Assembly: GCF_001457635.1 (NCBI RefSeq)
Contig: NZ_LN831051.1
Coordinates: forward strand, 1,984,001-2,048,000
Direction: 5' to 3'
DNA from: Streptococcus pneumoniae
GTDB lineage: Bacteria > Bacillota > Bacilli > Lactobacillales > Streptococcaceae
DNA: 64,000 nt
In this document: positions 44,706 through 53,699 of the stretch, piece after piece
Layout: every line of letters begins with the position of its first letter
Numbering within the stretch: the first letter of the stretch is position 1
Notes under the pieces: model-generated
The model's database searches: none
The model's input: only the letters and a program-made list of their open reading frames with translations
Told to the model about the DNA's origin: nothing
Translations under genes and position numbers: made by a program

Positions 44706-46085
44706 TTATTCACCATCCAGCAAGAGCTCTTTTGGTTGTTTTCTAAGGAGATTGCTTGAAGCAAGCGCCATAACGAGAACCACTAGAACCAAGGCAAGGA
44801 CAAAAATGATGATAAAGTCTGATGTCTGAATGGAAATGTCTAGGCTCGACAAGGTCTTGCTAAAGCCATCTACTTCTGCACCGCCACCAAGGTTAGAGGC
44901 TTGAGCCGCCTTACTAGCCTGTTTGGCAACACCTGAAGTCACATTGGCAAGGACAGTGTTTCCAATTGCACGGGCAGTGTAATTAGCTAGGAAGTAAGCA
45001 GAAACTAGAGCAGGGATAGCAATCAAGATAGATTCGGTGATGAATTGACCCAAGATACTTGCCTGCTTGAGACCAATAGAGAGGAGGATTCCCACTTCCT
45101 TGCGACGGGCATTGATCCAAAGACTGAGCAAGAGGGCAAGGAGAAGGACTGAGAAGCTCAAGCTACCCCAGAAGAGGAGGTTGGCCATCTTGTACATACC
45201 AGAGATAGATTGCTCAAGAGCTGGGTAGTTAGAGGAGCTCTTGACGAGTGTGTAGCTCTTCCAGTTGATACCACTGATGCCATTCAACTCTTTCATAACA
45301 TCATCCAAGTTCTTGTCTGCTGTTACAAAGAAGGTTGCGTCCCCATAAATGGCTGTGTCTTCTGTGTATCCATAAAGTTTTGCAGCAGTGTGAATGTCTG
45401 TAATAGCTGTGTTTTCGTAAAGTTCTTGTGAGTAGGTTACTGCTGACTTATTATGACCATCAAAGAGTCCCTTGATTGTCACTTCAACTGTTTCCTTGGC
45501 TCCTTTTTCATTATCTGCATCGTAGATATTAGAGTCCAGTTTAACCTTGTCCCCTACTTTCCAGCCGTGTTTGGCTGCCAAGTCCTTGTGCAAGAGGATT
45601 TTATCCTTGTCGTCGTTGGTTAAGTGCTCTCCTTCGACTAGTTTATAAGAACCAGAGACAAACTTATCTTCTTTAGAGGAGTCATTGACACCTGTAATCA
45701 TCAAGCTACTTCCAAAACGTTTGGCACGATCAGCAGTGAGATTCTTCTTGGTTTCTGGCGTTTCAATCAGGTCATATCCAGTCAAATCTCCGATAGCGTT
45801 GATACGTTTGACATAAGACTCAATGGCCTTGTTTTCGGTGATTTTTTTGATGTCTTCACCCTTGATATTCCCAGCACCACGAGGCGTTCCTTGGTTGACG
45901 CGACGATTGATTTGCATGGAGAAGCTATTGGTGATATTTTTAAAGGTCTCCTGAGAAGCCTTGGCAGTAGCTCCCTTGATTGACAAGCCGACCAAACTCA
46001 AGCTCGCCATAAGGAGAATAATCAGGAAGATGACAATCGATTTGAAAAACTTCCTTGTAACATAGGCAAATGCGTTGTGTAACAT
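44706..46085 (-). CDS. vex3: ABC transporter permease Vex3
   Basis: 459-aa MacB/FtsX-type permease: one N-terminal membrane segment (20-40), a large extracellular domain (40-310) and three C-terminal membrane segments with the FtsX motif RKEVGILLSIGLKQASILGQ. Third gene of the vex operon; forms the exporter with Vex1 and Vex2. Reported as needed for Pep27 export and for vancomycin tolerance phenotypes. Confidence 0.93.
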   Translation of the reverse strand: MLHNAFAYVTRKFFKSIVIFLIILLMASLSLVGLSIKGATAKASQETFKNITNSFSMQINRRVNQGTPRGAGNIKGEDIKKITENKAIESYVKRINAIGDLTGYDLIETPETKKNLTADRAKRFGSSLMITGVNDSSKEDKFVSGSYKLVEGEHLTNDDKDKILLHKDLAAKHGWKVGDKVKLDSNIYDADNEKGAKETVEVTIKGLFDGHNKSAVTYSQELYENTAITDIHTAAKLYGYTEDTAIYGDATFFVTADKNLDDVMKELNGISGINWKSYTLVKSSSNYPALEQSISGMYKMANLLFWGSLSFSVLLLALLLSLWINARRKEVGILLSIGLKQASILGQFITESILIAIPALVSAYFLANYTARAIGNTVLANVTSGVAKQASKAAQASNLGGGAEVDGFSKTLSSLDISIQTSDFIIIFVLALVLVVLVMALASSNLLRKQPKELLLDGE

Positions 46086-46136
46086 AGATTCCCTTTCTAG
46101 ATTTTGTTTTAATCATTCTATCAAAATAAGCTCAAA

Positions 46137-46784
46137 TTATTTACTAGTATTGCGCGTTTCAGTCAGTTTCTTATCCTTTAATTCAAGTGTAATATCTGAC
46201 GCTTGTGCCACTTCTTTACTGTGAGTTACGACAATCACACATTTACCTGTTTTCTGGGCAAGTGATTTGAGTAGTTCGACAATATCTCCAGCAGTTTTAG
46301 GATCCAGATTTCCTGTTGGCTCATCAGCTAGAATAACTGGAGCTTCTGAGACCAAACTGCGAGCAATGGCAACACGTTGCTGTTGACCACCTGATAACTG
46401 GAGAACATTCCGCTTAATCTGGCTTTCATCCAAACCAAGCTCAAGAAGTGTATTCTTGCTTGCCTTTTTGTTGACCAATTGGATATTTTCCAGCGGAGAA
46501 AGATAATCTATCAAGTTATAATTTTGAAAGACCAGGGAAATATGGTGCATGCGATGGTAAGAATAGCCCTTCTTACGAATATCCTCTCCTTGAAAAAGGA
46601 TAGAACCTTCAACAGGACTATCTAGACCAGCAAGTAGGGACAAGAGTGTGGATTTTCCTGCTCCTGACTCCCCAATAATACTGTAAAATTTTCCGGGTTC
46701 AAAATTATAATTGATCTGATATAGGACTGCTTCAGCAGTATTCTTATAACGGTAGGTAACATCTTGTAATTGTAATAAAGTCAT
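46137..46784 (-). CDS. vex2: ABC transporter ATP-binding protein Vex2
   Basis: 215-aa MacB/LolD-type ATPase. Walker [10 protein letters not shown], signature LSGGQQQR, Walker [16 protein letters not shown], His switch VTHSKEV. Located between the two FtsX-type permeases Vex1 and Vex3; 12 nt after vex1. Confidence 0.95.
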   Translation of the reverse strand: MTLLQLQDVTYRYKNTAEAVLYQINYNFEPGKFYSIIGESGAGKSTLLSLLAGLDSPVEGSILFQGEDIRKKGYSYHRMHHISLVFQNYNLIDYLSPLENIQLVNKKASKNTLLELGLDESQIKRNVLQLSGGQQQRVAIARSLVSEAPVILADEPTGNLDPKTAGDIVELLKSLAQKTGKCVIVVTHSKEVAQASDITLELKDKKLTETRNTSK

Positions 46785-46796
46785 GATTTCTCCTTC

Positions 46797-48074
46797 TTAA
46801 CTAATAGATGATAAAATTTCTTTCGGTGATTTTCTAAATAAGAATAGGAAACAAAGGGCTACAGATAAGCAACTAAGCAGAACTAGAAAAACATAGGATT
46901 CTGCAAAAGATAAGATGCTAGTTGATAAACTGCTTGCTTTGGCTAGTGTATCTTGTAAGCTTACCTGATCTCCACTTGCTAGTAGAGTTTGGAGTAGGTA
47001 AGTTGTGATTCCGTTTCCTGCAACAAATGCTGGAAGCAAAGCTCCAAGAGATACCAAAACTACCTCTAAACAGAATTGTAGGAAGATCGAGCTCTTGCCT
47101 TTTCCAAGTGCAAGTAAAATCCCCACTTCATAGACCCGTTCTCTCAACCAGAGAGACAAAACCAGAATTAAGGCTCCAGCTCCTGCTATCAACATCCCAT
47201 AAAGGAAGATGGTCAGGAAGGTTTGGAAAGTTGCAACTGAGTCTTTGATTTGTTCAAAAGCCTTGTTTTCCTTTTCGACTTGGTAGCCTTGATTTTCCAA
47301 GGCCAAGTTTTCTACCTGCTTCATGAGTCCGTCCATTTCCTTAGGATTTTCTACATAGAAGCGTGCTGCACTGACTTGAGCTTCACTATTGCCCAAAAGG
47401 GTTTGGCTACTTTCATAATCTGTAAAGACTTGATTTTCACTGAAGTCAGAAGACAAGCCTGTGAATTTCTCTTGTTTTTTACCAGAAAAGATGCCGATAA
47501 TCTCAAACTCTACTGTTTGTCCTTTTCCAGATTCAGACTGACCAGCATCCAAGCCAATCTTGTCATGAAGTGAAAGACCGTTCTTCTTAGCCAATTCTTC
47601 GTGGATAAGGATTTTCTTGGAATCCCCTTTTTGAAGGTGTCGCCCTTCTTTTAGATTGAAAGCCGAACTGGTAAAGGTTACATCCTTGGATGAATCCTCA
47701 AGAGCCGTTAAGCTAACCAAGTTATTGTCTGCAGCTGATAAATCATCACGCTCCACGCTCTGCTCGCCAGTCACTGCTTCCTTGTCTTTTAGTTTTGCGA
47801 CCGTCTCAAGTTCAGGAGAGACATTTTCCAGCCCCTTAATCTTGCTTACAGATGCTAGGTCTGACAACTTGAATGTCTGACCATTCTCTATCTTCTTAAT
47901 AGAAAAAGATGTATTGAGTGATTTATAAAGATTGCTTTCTACTGTTTTGTTGGACTTCATCAGAGTCAAACAGGCTGAAATTCCGGCCAATAAGACCAAT
48001 AAAATCAGAAATAAAATAAAACTTCTCAGTCGCTTTCTGCTGACATAAGCCCAAGATCTTTGGATTGGATTCAT
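46797..48074 (-). CDS. vex1: ABC transporter permease Vex1
   Basis: 425-aa MacB/FtsX-type permease with the same layout as Vex3 but diverged sequence: membrane segment at about 18-36, extracellular domain to about 285, then three membrane segments with REVYEVGILLALGKGKSSIF. First gene of the vex operon; ATG 48074 follows GGAGGTGAC. A group II intron remnant ends 72 nt upstream. Confidence 0.93.
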   Translation of the reverse strand: MNPIQRSWAYVSRKRLRSFILFLILLVLLAGISACLTLMKSNKTVESNLYKSLNTSFSIKKIENGQTFKLSDLASVSKIKGLENVSPELETVAKLKDKEAVTGEQSVERDDLSAADNNLVSLTALEDSSKDVTFTSSAFNLKEGRHLQKGDSKKILIHEELAKKNGLSLHDKIGLDAGQSESGKGQTVEFEIIGIFSGKKQEKFTGLSSDFSENQVFTDYESSQTLLGNSEAQVSAARFYVENPKEMDGLMKQVENLALENQGYQVEKENKAFEQIKDSVATFQTFLTIFLYGMLIAGAGALILVLSLWLRERVYEVGILLALGKGKSSIFLQFCLEVVLVSLGALLPAFVAGNGITTYLLQTLLASGDQVSLQDTLAKASSLSTSILSFAESYVFLVLLSCLSVALCFLFLFRKSPKEILSSIS

Positions 48075-48099
48075 TTGTCACCTCCATATTTGTAAGACT

Positions 48100-48105
48100 A
48101 TTATA
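48100..48105 (-). promoter_or_regulatory. Putative -10 of the vex operon
   Basis: Perfect TATAAT on the minus strand, 26 nt upstream of vex1; no good -35 hexamer at standard spacing. It lies about 40 bp from the intron-remnant boundary. Confidence 0.4.
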
Positions 48106-48145
48106 AAACCCAAATATGAAATGTTTATGAAATACGAAAAAAAAT

Positions 48146-48600
48146 ATCGAGTAGGGGATAATCTCTAGCCCCTCTCACACCACCGTACGTGCCGTTCGGC
48201 ATACGGCGGTTCAACTAACTTTTAACGCATGTCGTTCAAGGTAATAATCCAAACACGAAACCAGTCCACGTTTTTCAAGGACTGGTTTTGATATAGCACG
48301 TTTAAGTACCGACTTCTGAGCTACTATAGTAGATTGAAACTAGAATAATATACCTCTACTTCTAAAATATTGTTAGAAATCGATTTGACTTCCCTGATCG
48401 ATTCGTCCTATTCTTATTTCATTTTAATATAATTGATAGTGCTCGCCCCAGCCAGATACCTTATCTGCTATCCATTTAGGAACCCCTAACTTAAGCAATC
48501 CCCATAATCGTCTCGATTTCTTCTTCCATTGCTTCCAGATAATCACTCGTAGGCGAGTACGCAAGCGCTCATCTATGTTAGTGACTATACTTTTCATATT
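48146..48600 (-). mobile_element. Group II intron 3' remnant with maturase C-terminus
   Basis: On minus, 48600-48432 encodes the end of an intron reverse transcriptase/maturase (DERLRTRLRVIIWKQWKKKS, then IADKVSGWGEHYQL), a RUP interrupts it, and 48324-48146 encodes the rest (VLKRAISKPVLEKRGLVSCL to LKVS), then a domain V-like hairpin (CCGCCGTATGCC with GGCACGTACGG) and domain VI, ending at 48146. The last point of identity with the copy at 14341 is the ATCGAG sequence, so 48146 is the intron 3' boundary. The 5' half is missing. Confidence 0.8.
48325..48431. repeat. RUP element (107 bp) in intron remnant
   Basis: TATAGTAGATTGAAACTAGA to CATTTTAATATA, 107 bp. Same insertion site as the RUP at 14520-14626. 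Confidence 0.92.
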
Positions 48601-48742
48601 TATAATTCATTCCTTTCGTTTCACTCAAGGCACAACACAGAATGAAAAAGTGTTGTGATCTTTATTTTGTTTTATAATAATAGTGAGAAAGCCTATCACT
48701 ACTACAAATCACGGGGAGGTGAATAAGTGAGTGGTACAGCCA
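48601..48742. other. Intergenic stretch without recognised gene
   Basis: Contains an imperfect hairpin GTAGTGGCTGTACCACT (minus, about 48725-48745) just after the surface-protein fragment, possibly its terminator. Nothing else recognised. Confidence 0.4.
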
Positions 48743-49315
48743 CTACCTCGCATATTTTGTCACATCATTTAACGGTACATAATAAGTTGTACCATCTGAA
48801 TAAGTTGCTACAATATCATTTGCATGCTCTCCTTCACCTTTAGCAAAGGTTGGAGCTCCTGCTGGATGATTTTTATTTGCCTCTTTCAATTTTTCAATAA
48901 TGGCATTTTTTTCTGTATCTTTTATATTATCAGGATTTTTCACTAAAATTTTGTCTGGATATGTCGGTTTAGCAGAAACAATTTTTACTGTTACTTCTTT
49001 TTTATTCGAAGCACTTGTCCAGTTTCCAGCATTATCTTTAGCATTTAATTTTACAGTAATTCCTGAACTAGGAACTTCAGTAGCAGGTTGATTATCAACA
49101 TTATTCAACTTTAATTTCAAAAGAGCTGTTGCATCAGACGTTTTATCAATCGTTATATATAATGATGAATTGTTATTATAACCAGTTCCTTCATATTTAG
49201 CTGTTTGTGAGCTACTTGAAACAGAACTGAAATTATACCCACTACCTCCCTGATTATCTTCAATGCTTACGTCTAAATAAACTTCCCCACTATTATTTAG
49301 CTTAGCAACAACTGT
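48743..49315 (-). pseudogene. Surface-protein fragment truncated by a RUP
   Basis: A 190-codon open frame without start codon, cut at its 5' end by the RUP. Sequence such as SLYITIDKTSDATALLKLKL, SSGITVKLNAKDNAGNWTSA, then KPTYPDKILVKNPDNIKDTE, AGAPTFAKGEGEHANDIV and TYSDGTTYYVPLNDVTKYAR. The last part is the Asp-Gly-Thr repeat seen in streptococcal LPXTG surface proteins (Rib/alpha-like modules); the KYAR end has no anchor. It is a remnant of a larger cell-wall protein gene. An internal ATG at 49120 would give 125 aa, but no ribosome site supports it. Confidence 0.7.
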
Positions 49316-49422
49316 TATAGTAAAATAACATAAAATTCACATAAATAGATTAGGGAAATCAAAGCAACTTCTAGGAATGTTTTAGCAGTCACAGTGTACT
49401 TTCCCAGCATCAAGCCACTATA
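49316..49422. repeat. RUP element (107 bp)
   Basis: TATAGTAAAATAACATAAAA to CATCAAGCCACTATA, 107 bp; more diverged than others. It defines the 5' break of the surface-protein fragment. Confidence 0.8.
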
Positions 49423-49439
49423 ACTCTGCACATAAAAAT

Positions 49440-49464
49440 GGAGAAGATGGCCATCCTCTTCTCC
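49440..49464 (-). terminator. Terminator of the PucR-like gene
   Basis: GGAGAAGAGGATGGCCATCTTCTCC followed by ATTTTTA on the minus strand. Stem closed around GATGGCCATC. Confidence 0.7.
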
Positions 49465-49478
49465 AAATATTAACTTCT

Positions 49479-50363
49479 TTACAAACCAACTATAGTTGAC
49501 AAAGAACCTAAAATCAATTGATAACACAAGGTCAGGTCGGTCAACTCTTTCAACTGAAGCCCTGTCAACTCTTCCCATTTATCAATCTTGTATTGGAGAG
49601 AATTGCGGTGCAGATAGAGTTGCTGGGCTGTTTTAGTGAGAACAGCACTATTTTCCCAAAGAGAGAGAATGATTTCCTGAATCTGATCTTGATCCAAAAT
49701 CATCTGGTGTAGACATTCCTTGATTGGCTTCAAGTCCACGAGTCTTTCTCCCATACTCCAAAGATAGAGCTGAGAAAAAGTATGAACACCTTGGTGACCC
49801 TGACGCCACCATGTCTTGAACAAATCCCGCTCAGCTTTGATTAAGTCTGATAGGGCTTGATGTCCCGTCTGAGACCAAACCTGACCCAACATGATAGAAA
49901 GACGAAGTCCAAAGTCATACTCAACCGCTTCAATCGTATCACTTAAAATATCTCTTACATAAGTGTATTTGTCTTGTTGAAGCACGAAAACATAATCCTG
50001 AGATCCGACCTGTAGCACTGTCTGACAATTCGGAAAAAGAGTCCGCATCATATCTAGCCAAGAAGCCAGATTTTCCTGCTGAAAATAAGAAAGATGGCAA
50101 TAAACCAACTGAATCTTTTTAAAAACTTGCGGTGCCTGTCCCTTGCCTTCAACCAGATAGGAATACCAAGGGTTTAGCGAACGAGCCTGCTCCTGCTGGG
50201 TCAAAAGGGCAACCAACTGCTTTTCACGCTCGCTGAGCCCAGCTTCCTCCAGCAAAATCCACTGCTGAGAAGCTAAAGGGAGCGTGAGATAGCCCTCTTT
50301 CTCTACTGGTTGGTCTGAAATCCGAGCCTCAGGAAACCAGTCTTGTAGTTCTTTTTCCCTCAT
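49479..50363 (-). CDS. PucR/CdaR-type helix-turn-helix regulator
   Basis: 294 aa. The C-terminal PucR_HTH signature is TAQQLYLHRNSLQYKIDKWE with GLQLKELTDLTLCYQLIL. The N-terminal 200 residues have no clear sensor domain; SHLVS-like signals are absent. Effector and targets unknown. It is the last gene of a cluster with mrnC and cysS, 3 nt downstream of mrnC. Confidence 0.85.
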   Translation of the reverse strand: MREKELQDWFPEARISDQPVEKEGYLTLPLASQQWILLEEAGLSEREKQLVALLTQQEQARSLNPWYSYLVEGKGQAPQVFKKIQLVYCHLSYFQQENLASWLDMMRTLFPNCQTVLQVGSQDYVFVLQQDKYTYVRDILSDTIEAVEYDFGLRLSIMLGQVWSQTGHQALSDLIKAERDLFKTWWRQGHQGVHTFSQLYLWSMGERLVDLKPIKECLHQMILDQDQIQEIILSLWENSAVLTKTAQQLYLHRNSLQYKIDKWEELTGLQLKELTDLTLCYQLILGSLSTIVGL

Positions 50364-50366
50364 GTT

Positions 50367-50753
50367 CTAGCCCTCCACTTTTTGGATGCACCATGAAACC
50401 AAACTCTCAAGACGTTCCAGATTCTCAGTCATATGGAGATAGCCCATAACCGCTTCAAATCCCGTGGACATACGATAAGTCACGACATCTGCATTTTTAG
50501 CCTTTGTGTGGCTATTGGTATTGCGGCCACGTTTGTAGATTTCTTCTTCTTTTTCCGTTAGGACCTGCTCCTCCAACATGAGAGCAATCAGGCGAGCCTG
50601 AGCCTTGGCTGACACATACTTGGTTGCTTCTTGATGGAGTTTATTGGGTTTGGTCATACCTTTGAGGATGAGGTGACGGCGAATATACATAGAATACACC
50701 GCATCCCCCTCAAAGGCTAGCGCAATCCCGTTAATGAGATTGACATCAATCAC
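50367..50753 (-). CDS. mrnC: Mini-ribonuclease III
   Basis: 128 aa, an RNase III catalytic domain without a dsRNA-binding domain, so a Mini-III that matures 23S rRNA ends. Signature NGIALAFEGDAVYSMYIRRH (Asp/Glu metal-binding) and KAKNADVVTYRMSTGFEAVMG. It overlaps cysS by 8 nt, the standard Firmicutes arrangement cysS-mrnC. Confidence 0.95.
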   Translation of the reverse strand: MIDVNLINGIALAFEGDAVYSMYIRRHLILKGMTKPNKLHQEATKYVSAKAQARLIALMLEEQVLTEKEEEIYKRGRNTNSHTKAKNADVVTYRMSTGFEAVMGYLHMTENLERLESLVSWCIQKVEG

Positions 50754-52089
50754 GTGTCCACCTCACTCCATCCTTGGTATCAAGGAGCTTAATTCCTTGA
50801 GTAACCAATTGGTCACGGATTTGGTCTGCTGTCTCAAAGTCTCGATTGGCACGCGCCTCTTGGCGTTTTTGAATCAAGTCTTCAATCTCTGCATCCAAAA
50901 CTTCCTCAACAAAGACAATTCCAAAAATTTCTAACATATCTGCAAGAGCTTGCTTGACACTTGCATCATAGTTCCCTGAGTTGATCCATTTGGCCATTTC
51001 AAAGACAACTGTGATACCGTTGGCAGCATTAAAATCTTCATCCATAGCTGCTACAAACTTATCTTTAAAGTTTTGTAACTCTTGGGCATCCACGTTTCCT
51101 GTAAATGGTTGTTCGTAAGTATTCTTCAGATACTTGAGATTGGTCTCGGCATCGCGAACTGCCTTTTCCGTGAAGTTGATAGGCTTACGGTAGTGCTGGG
51201 TCGCAAAGAAGAAACGAAGTACTTGCCCATCAAGAGTTTTAAGGGCATCGTGTACCGTAATGAAGTTACCCAAGGACTTAGACATTTTGACATTGTCGAT
51301 ATTGACAAAGCCATTGTGCATCCAGTAGTTAGCAAAAGCCTTGCCTGTTTTAGCTTCAGATTGGGCAATTTCATTGGTGTGGTGTGGAAACTCTAGGTCA
51401 GCTCCACCACCGTGGATATCAATGGTATCACCTAAAATCTCTGTCGACATGACTGAACACTCAATATGCCAACCCGGACGTCCAGGTCCCCAAGGACTAT
51501 CCCAAGAAATCTCACCTGGTTTGGAAGATTTCCATAGAGCAAAGTCTACAGGATTTTCCTTACGAGCCGTTTCTTCATCGGTACGACCTGAAGCACCTAG
51601 CTCCAAATCTTCCAAGGTTTTATTAGCCAATTTAGCATAGTTGTGGGATTTTTCTACACGGAAATAGACATCCCCTTGACTCTCATAGGCAAAGCCTTTC
51701 TCGATCAAGTCTTCCACAAAACGGATGATGTCTGCCATAAACTCCACTACACGCGGATGGCGAGTCGCAGGTTTCACGCCCAAGGCCGTCACATCCTCAC
51801 GAAAGGCAGCGATGTACTTATCCGCAACCTCCTGAGGCGTGATGCCTTCTTCCCTGGCACGGTTGATAATCTTATCATCCACATCTGTAAAATTGGAAAT
51901 ATAGGCAACCTTATACCCACGGTACTCAAAATAGCGACGAATCGTATCAAAAGCTACCGTCGAACGGGCGTTTCCCACGTGGATATAGTTGTACACCGTT
52001 GGCCCACAAACATACATCTTGATCTTGCCGTCCTCAATCGGGACAAATTCTCGCAAATCACGAGACATGGTGTCATAGATTTTAATCAT
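50746..52089 (-). CDS. cysS: Cysteinyl-tRNA synthetase
   Basis: 447-aa class I synthetase. HIGH-type motif YNYIHVGNARS and KMSKS motif DNVKMSKSLGNF; zinc ligand region with HIECSVMSTEIL and HTNEIAQSE. Charges tRNA-Cys in the cytoplasm. Close to cysE, linking cysteine synthesis and use. Confidence 0.97.
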   Translation of the reverse strand: MIKIYDTMSRDLREFVPIEDGKIKMYVCGPTVYNYIHVGNARSTVAFDTIRRYFEYRGYKVAYISNFTDVDDKIINRAREEGITPQEVADKYIAAFREDVTALGVKPATRHPRVVEFMADIIRFVEDLIEKGFAYESQGDVYFRVEKSHNYAKLANKTLEDLELGASGRTDEETARKENPVDFALWKSSKPGEISWDSPWGPGRPGWHIECSVMSTEILGDTIDIHGGGADLEFPHHTNEIAQSEAKTGKAFANYWMHNGFVNIDNVKMSKSLGNFITVHDALKTLDGQVLRFFFATQHYRKPINFTEKAVRDAETNLKYLKNTYEQPFTGNVDAQELQNFKDKFVAAMDEDFNAANGITVVFEMAKWINSGNYDASVKQALADMLEIFGIVFVEEVLDAEIEDLIQKRQEARANRDFETADQIRDQLVTQGIKLLDTKDGVRWTRD

Positions 52090-52170
52090 AAATCATAATC
52101 AGGAAAGCTGAAATCCAAGAACAATTAGTTTCATCACTAAAAGTTCAAGTAAATTTCAGTCCGAATATCT

Positions 52171-53055
52171 CTACACTTCGGAATCCCTTGCTCCTTTCTC
52201 ATTCAGATAAACCACCTGAGTCTGTTTGACAAAGCCAATTTTTTCATACAAACGTTTGGCACCTACATTGCTATCTTCCACTGCAATCTGAAATTCCTTG
52301 TCATTTTGCTCAATTAGTTGGTTGACGAGGGATTTTGCTAAGTAGCTTCCATAGCCTTTTCCACGTTCAGGTTCCAATATTGCTAAACCGTAGAAGTAAT
52401 TCGTATTAGTCGATAAATCAACCGTACAAGTCCCAATAACCTGACCGTCTTTTAATAAAATATATAAGCGACTTTCTGGATCCTTCAGAGCTTCAGCGAC
52501 ATATCTATCCACAACTTCTCTCGATTCATGTTCCTCTGAAAATGCCTGAAATTTTAATTGACTAATTTGATCCTGATACGAACTATCTGCTAACAAAACT
52601 TCAAGATGGGAAACATTTGCTAACGGATAAGGTCTTCTATCCTTACCTAACCAAGTTTCTGTCTCTTCATCCTCGATTAGTCCCCAGTTACTGGCAAAGT
52701 CAGGATGATTCTCTAAAAAAATACGTTCTGTCTGAAAAGTGACTGACCGAATGGGGAAAGAAGCTATTTCTCTCTCAAAACTAGTAAACAATGCACGCGC
52801 AATCCCCTGACGGCGATGACCTGGATGAACCAGTATCGTTACTTCTACATCTTGGTCATCTGCATAGACAGTTAATAAACCAACAAGTTCGCCTTTTTCA
52901 TAATAAAGGAAAAAGGCGGGCATGTTTGGGTCAAAATTAAGCATGTTAGAGAGATAGGGATCGCGATAGGTACCGTCATAGTTTTGGCAACAGTTAATTA
53001 CTTTTTTCGCTTCAGATAGCTCCTCTTGGCTTAACTTGTTTCTTGCTTGAATCAT
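52171..53055 (-). CDS. GNAT family N-acetyltransferase, two-domain
   Basis: 294 aa with two GNAT folds. The first acetyl-CoA loop region is LVHPGHRRQGIARALF (about 78-93); the second is LEPERGKGYGSYLAKSLVNQ (about 228) with AKRLYEKIGF. Resembles mycothiol synthase-like duplicated GNATs; substrate unknown. Between cysE (11 nt upstream) and cysS, probably in one transcript. Confidence 0.88.
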   Translation of the reverse strand: MIQARNKLSQEELSEAKKVINCCQNYDGTYRDPYLSNMLNFDPNMPAFFLYYEKGELVGLLTVYADDQDVEVTILVHPGHRRQGIARALFTSFEREIASFPIRSVTFQTERIFLENHPDFASNWGLIEDEETETWLGKDRRPYPLANVSHLEVLLADSSYQDQISQLKFQAFSEEHESREVVDRYVAEALKDPESRLYILLKDGQVIGTCTVDLSTNTNYFYGLAILEPERGKGYGSYLAKSLVNQLIEQNDKEFQIAVEDSNVGAKRLYEKIGFVKQTQVVYLNEKGARDSEV

Positions 53056-53066
53056 ATAGGTATCCT

Positions 53067-53684
53067 CTACAAACCAGACGATCTGTGACTGGCATCTTTA
53101 GCCTGCTCGAGTTTATTGACATAATACTCTCGTTTTTCTTCGACTTCGTGAATGACAGGCTCATCTTTCTTACCATGAAGACGGACAATCTTGGCCGGAA
53201 TACCGACAACCGTCACGTCACTAGGTACATCTGCTACGACAACTGCTGCAGCACCGACCTTGGCATTTTCACCAATTTCCACAGGCCCGATAACTTGGGC
53301 ATGGGCTGATATGAGGGCTCCCTTTCGTACAGTCGGATGGCGTTTGCCACAGTCTTTCCCTGTTCCCCCGAGAGTCACTCCGTGATAGAGAAGAACGCCT
53401 TTTTCAACAATCGCTGTCTCTCCAATCACCAGACCAGAACCATGGTCAATAAAAACACCTGAATCAATCTGGGCTCCTGGATGAATCTCAATCTGAGTCC
53501 AAAAGCGCCAAAACTGACTGTACATACGAGCTAATAGTTTGAAGCCGTGCTTCCAGAGAAAATGCGAGAGACGGTGGGCCGCCAAGGCCTTGACACCTGG
53601 ATAAGTCAGCAAAACCTCCAAAGTGGTGCGGGCCGCTGGATCATTTTCTTTTACAATATCAATGGTTTCGCGCCACCACCCCAT
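53067..53684 (-). CDS. cysE: Serine O-acetyltransferase
   Basis: 205 aa, left-handed parallel beta-helix acetyltransferase forming O-acetylserine for cysteine synthesis. Conserved IEIHPGAQIDSGVFIDHGSG, VIGETAIVEKGVLLYHGVTL and GGTGKDCGKRHPTV. It starts 15 nt after pnp. Confidence 0.95.
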   Translation of the reverse strand: MGWWRETIDIVKENDPAARTTLEVLLTYPGVKALAAHRLSHFLWKHGFKLLARMYSQFWRFWTQIEIHPGAQIDSGVFIDHGSGLVIGETAIVEKGVLLYHGVTLGGTGKDCGKRHPTVRKGALISAHAQVIGPVEIGENAKVGAAAVVVADVPSDVTVVGIPAKIVRLHGKKDEPVIHEVEEKREYYVNKLEQAKDASHRSSGL

Positions 53685-53699
53685 ACATTTCTCCTTTTC

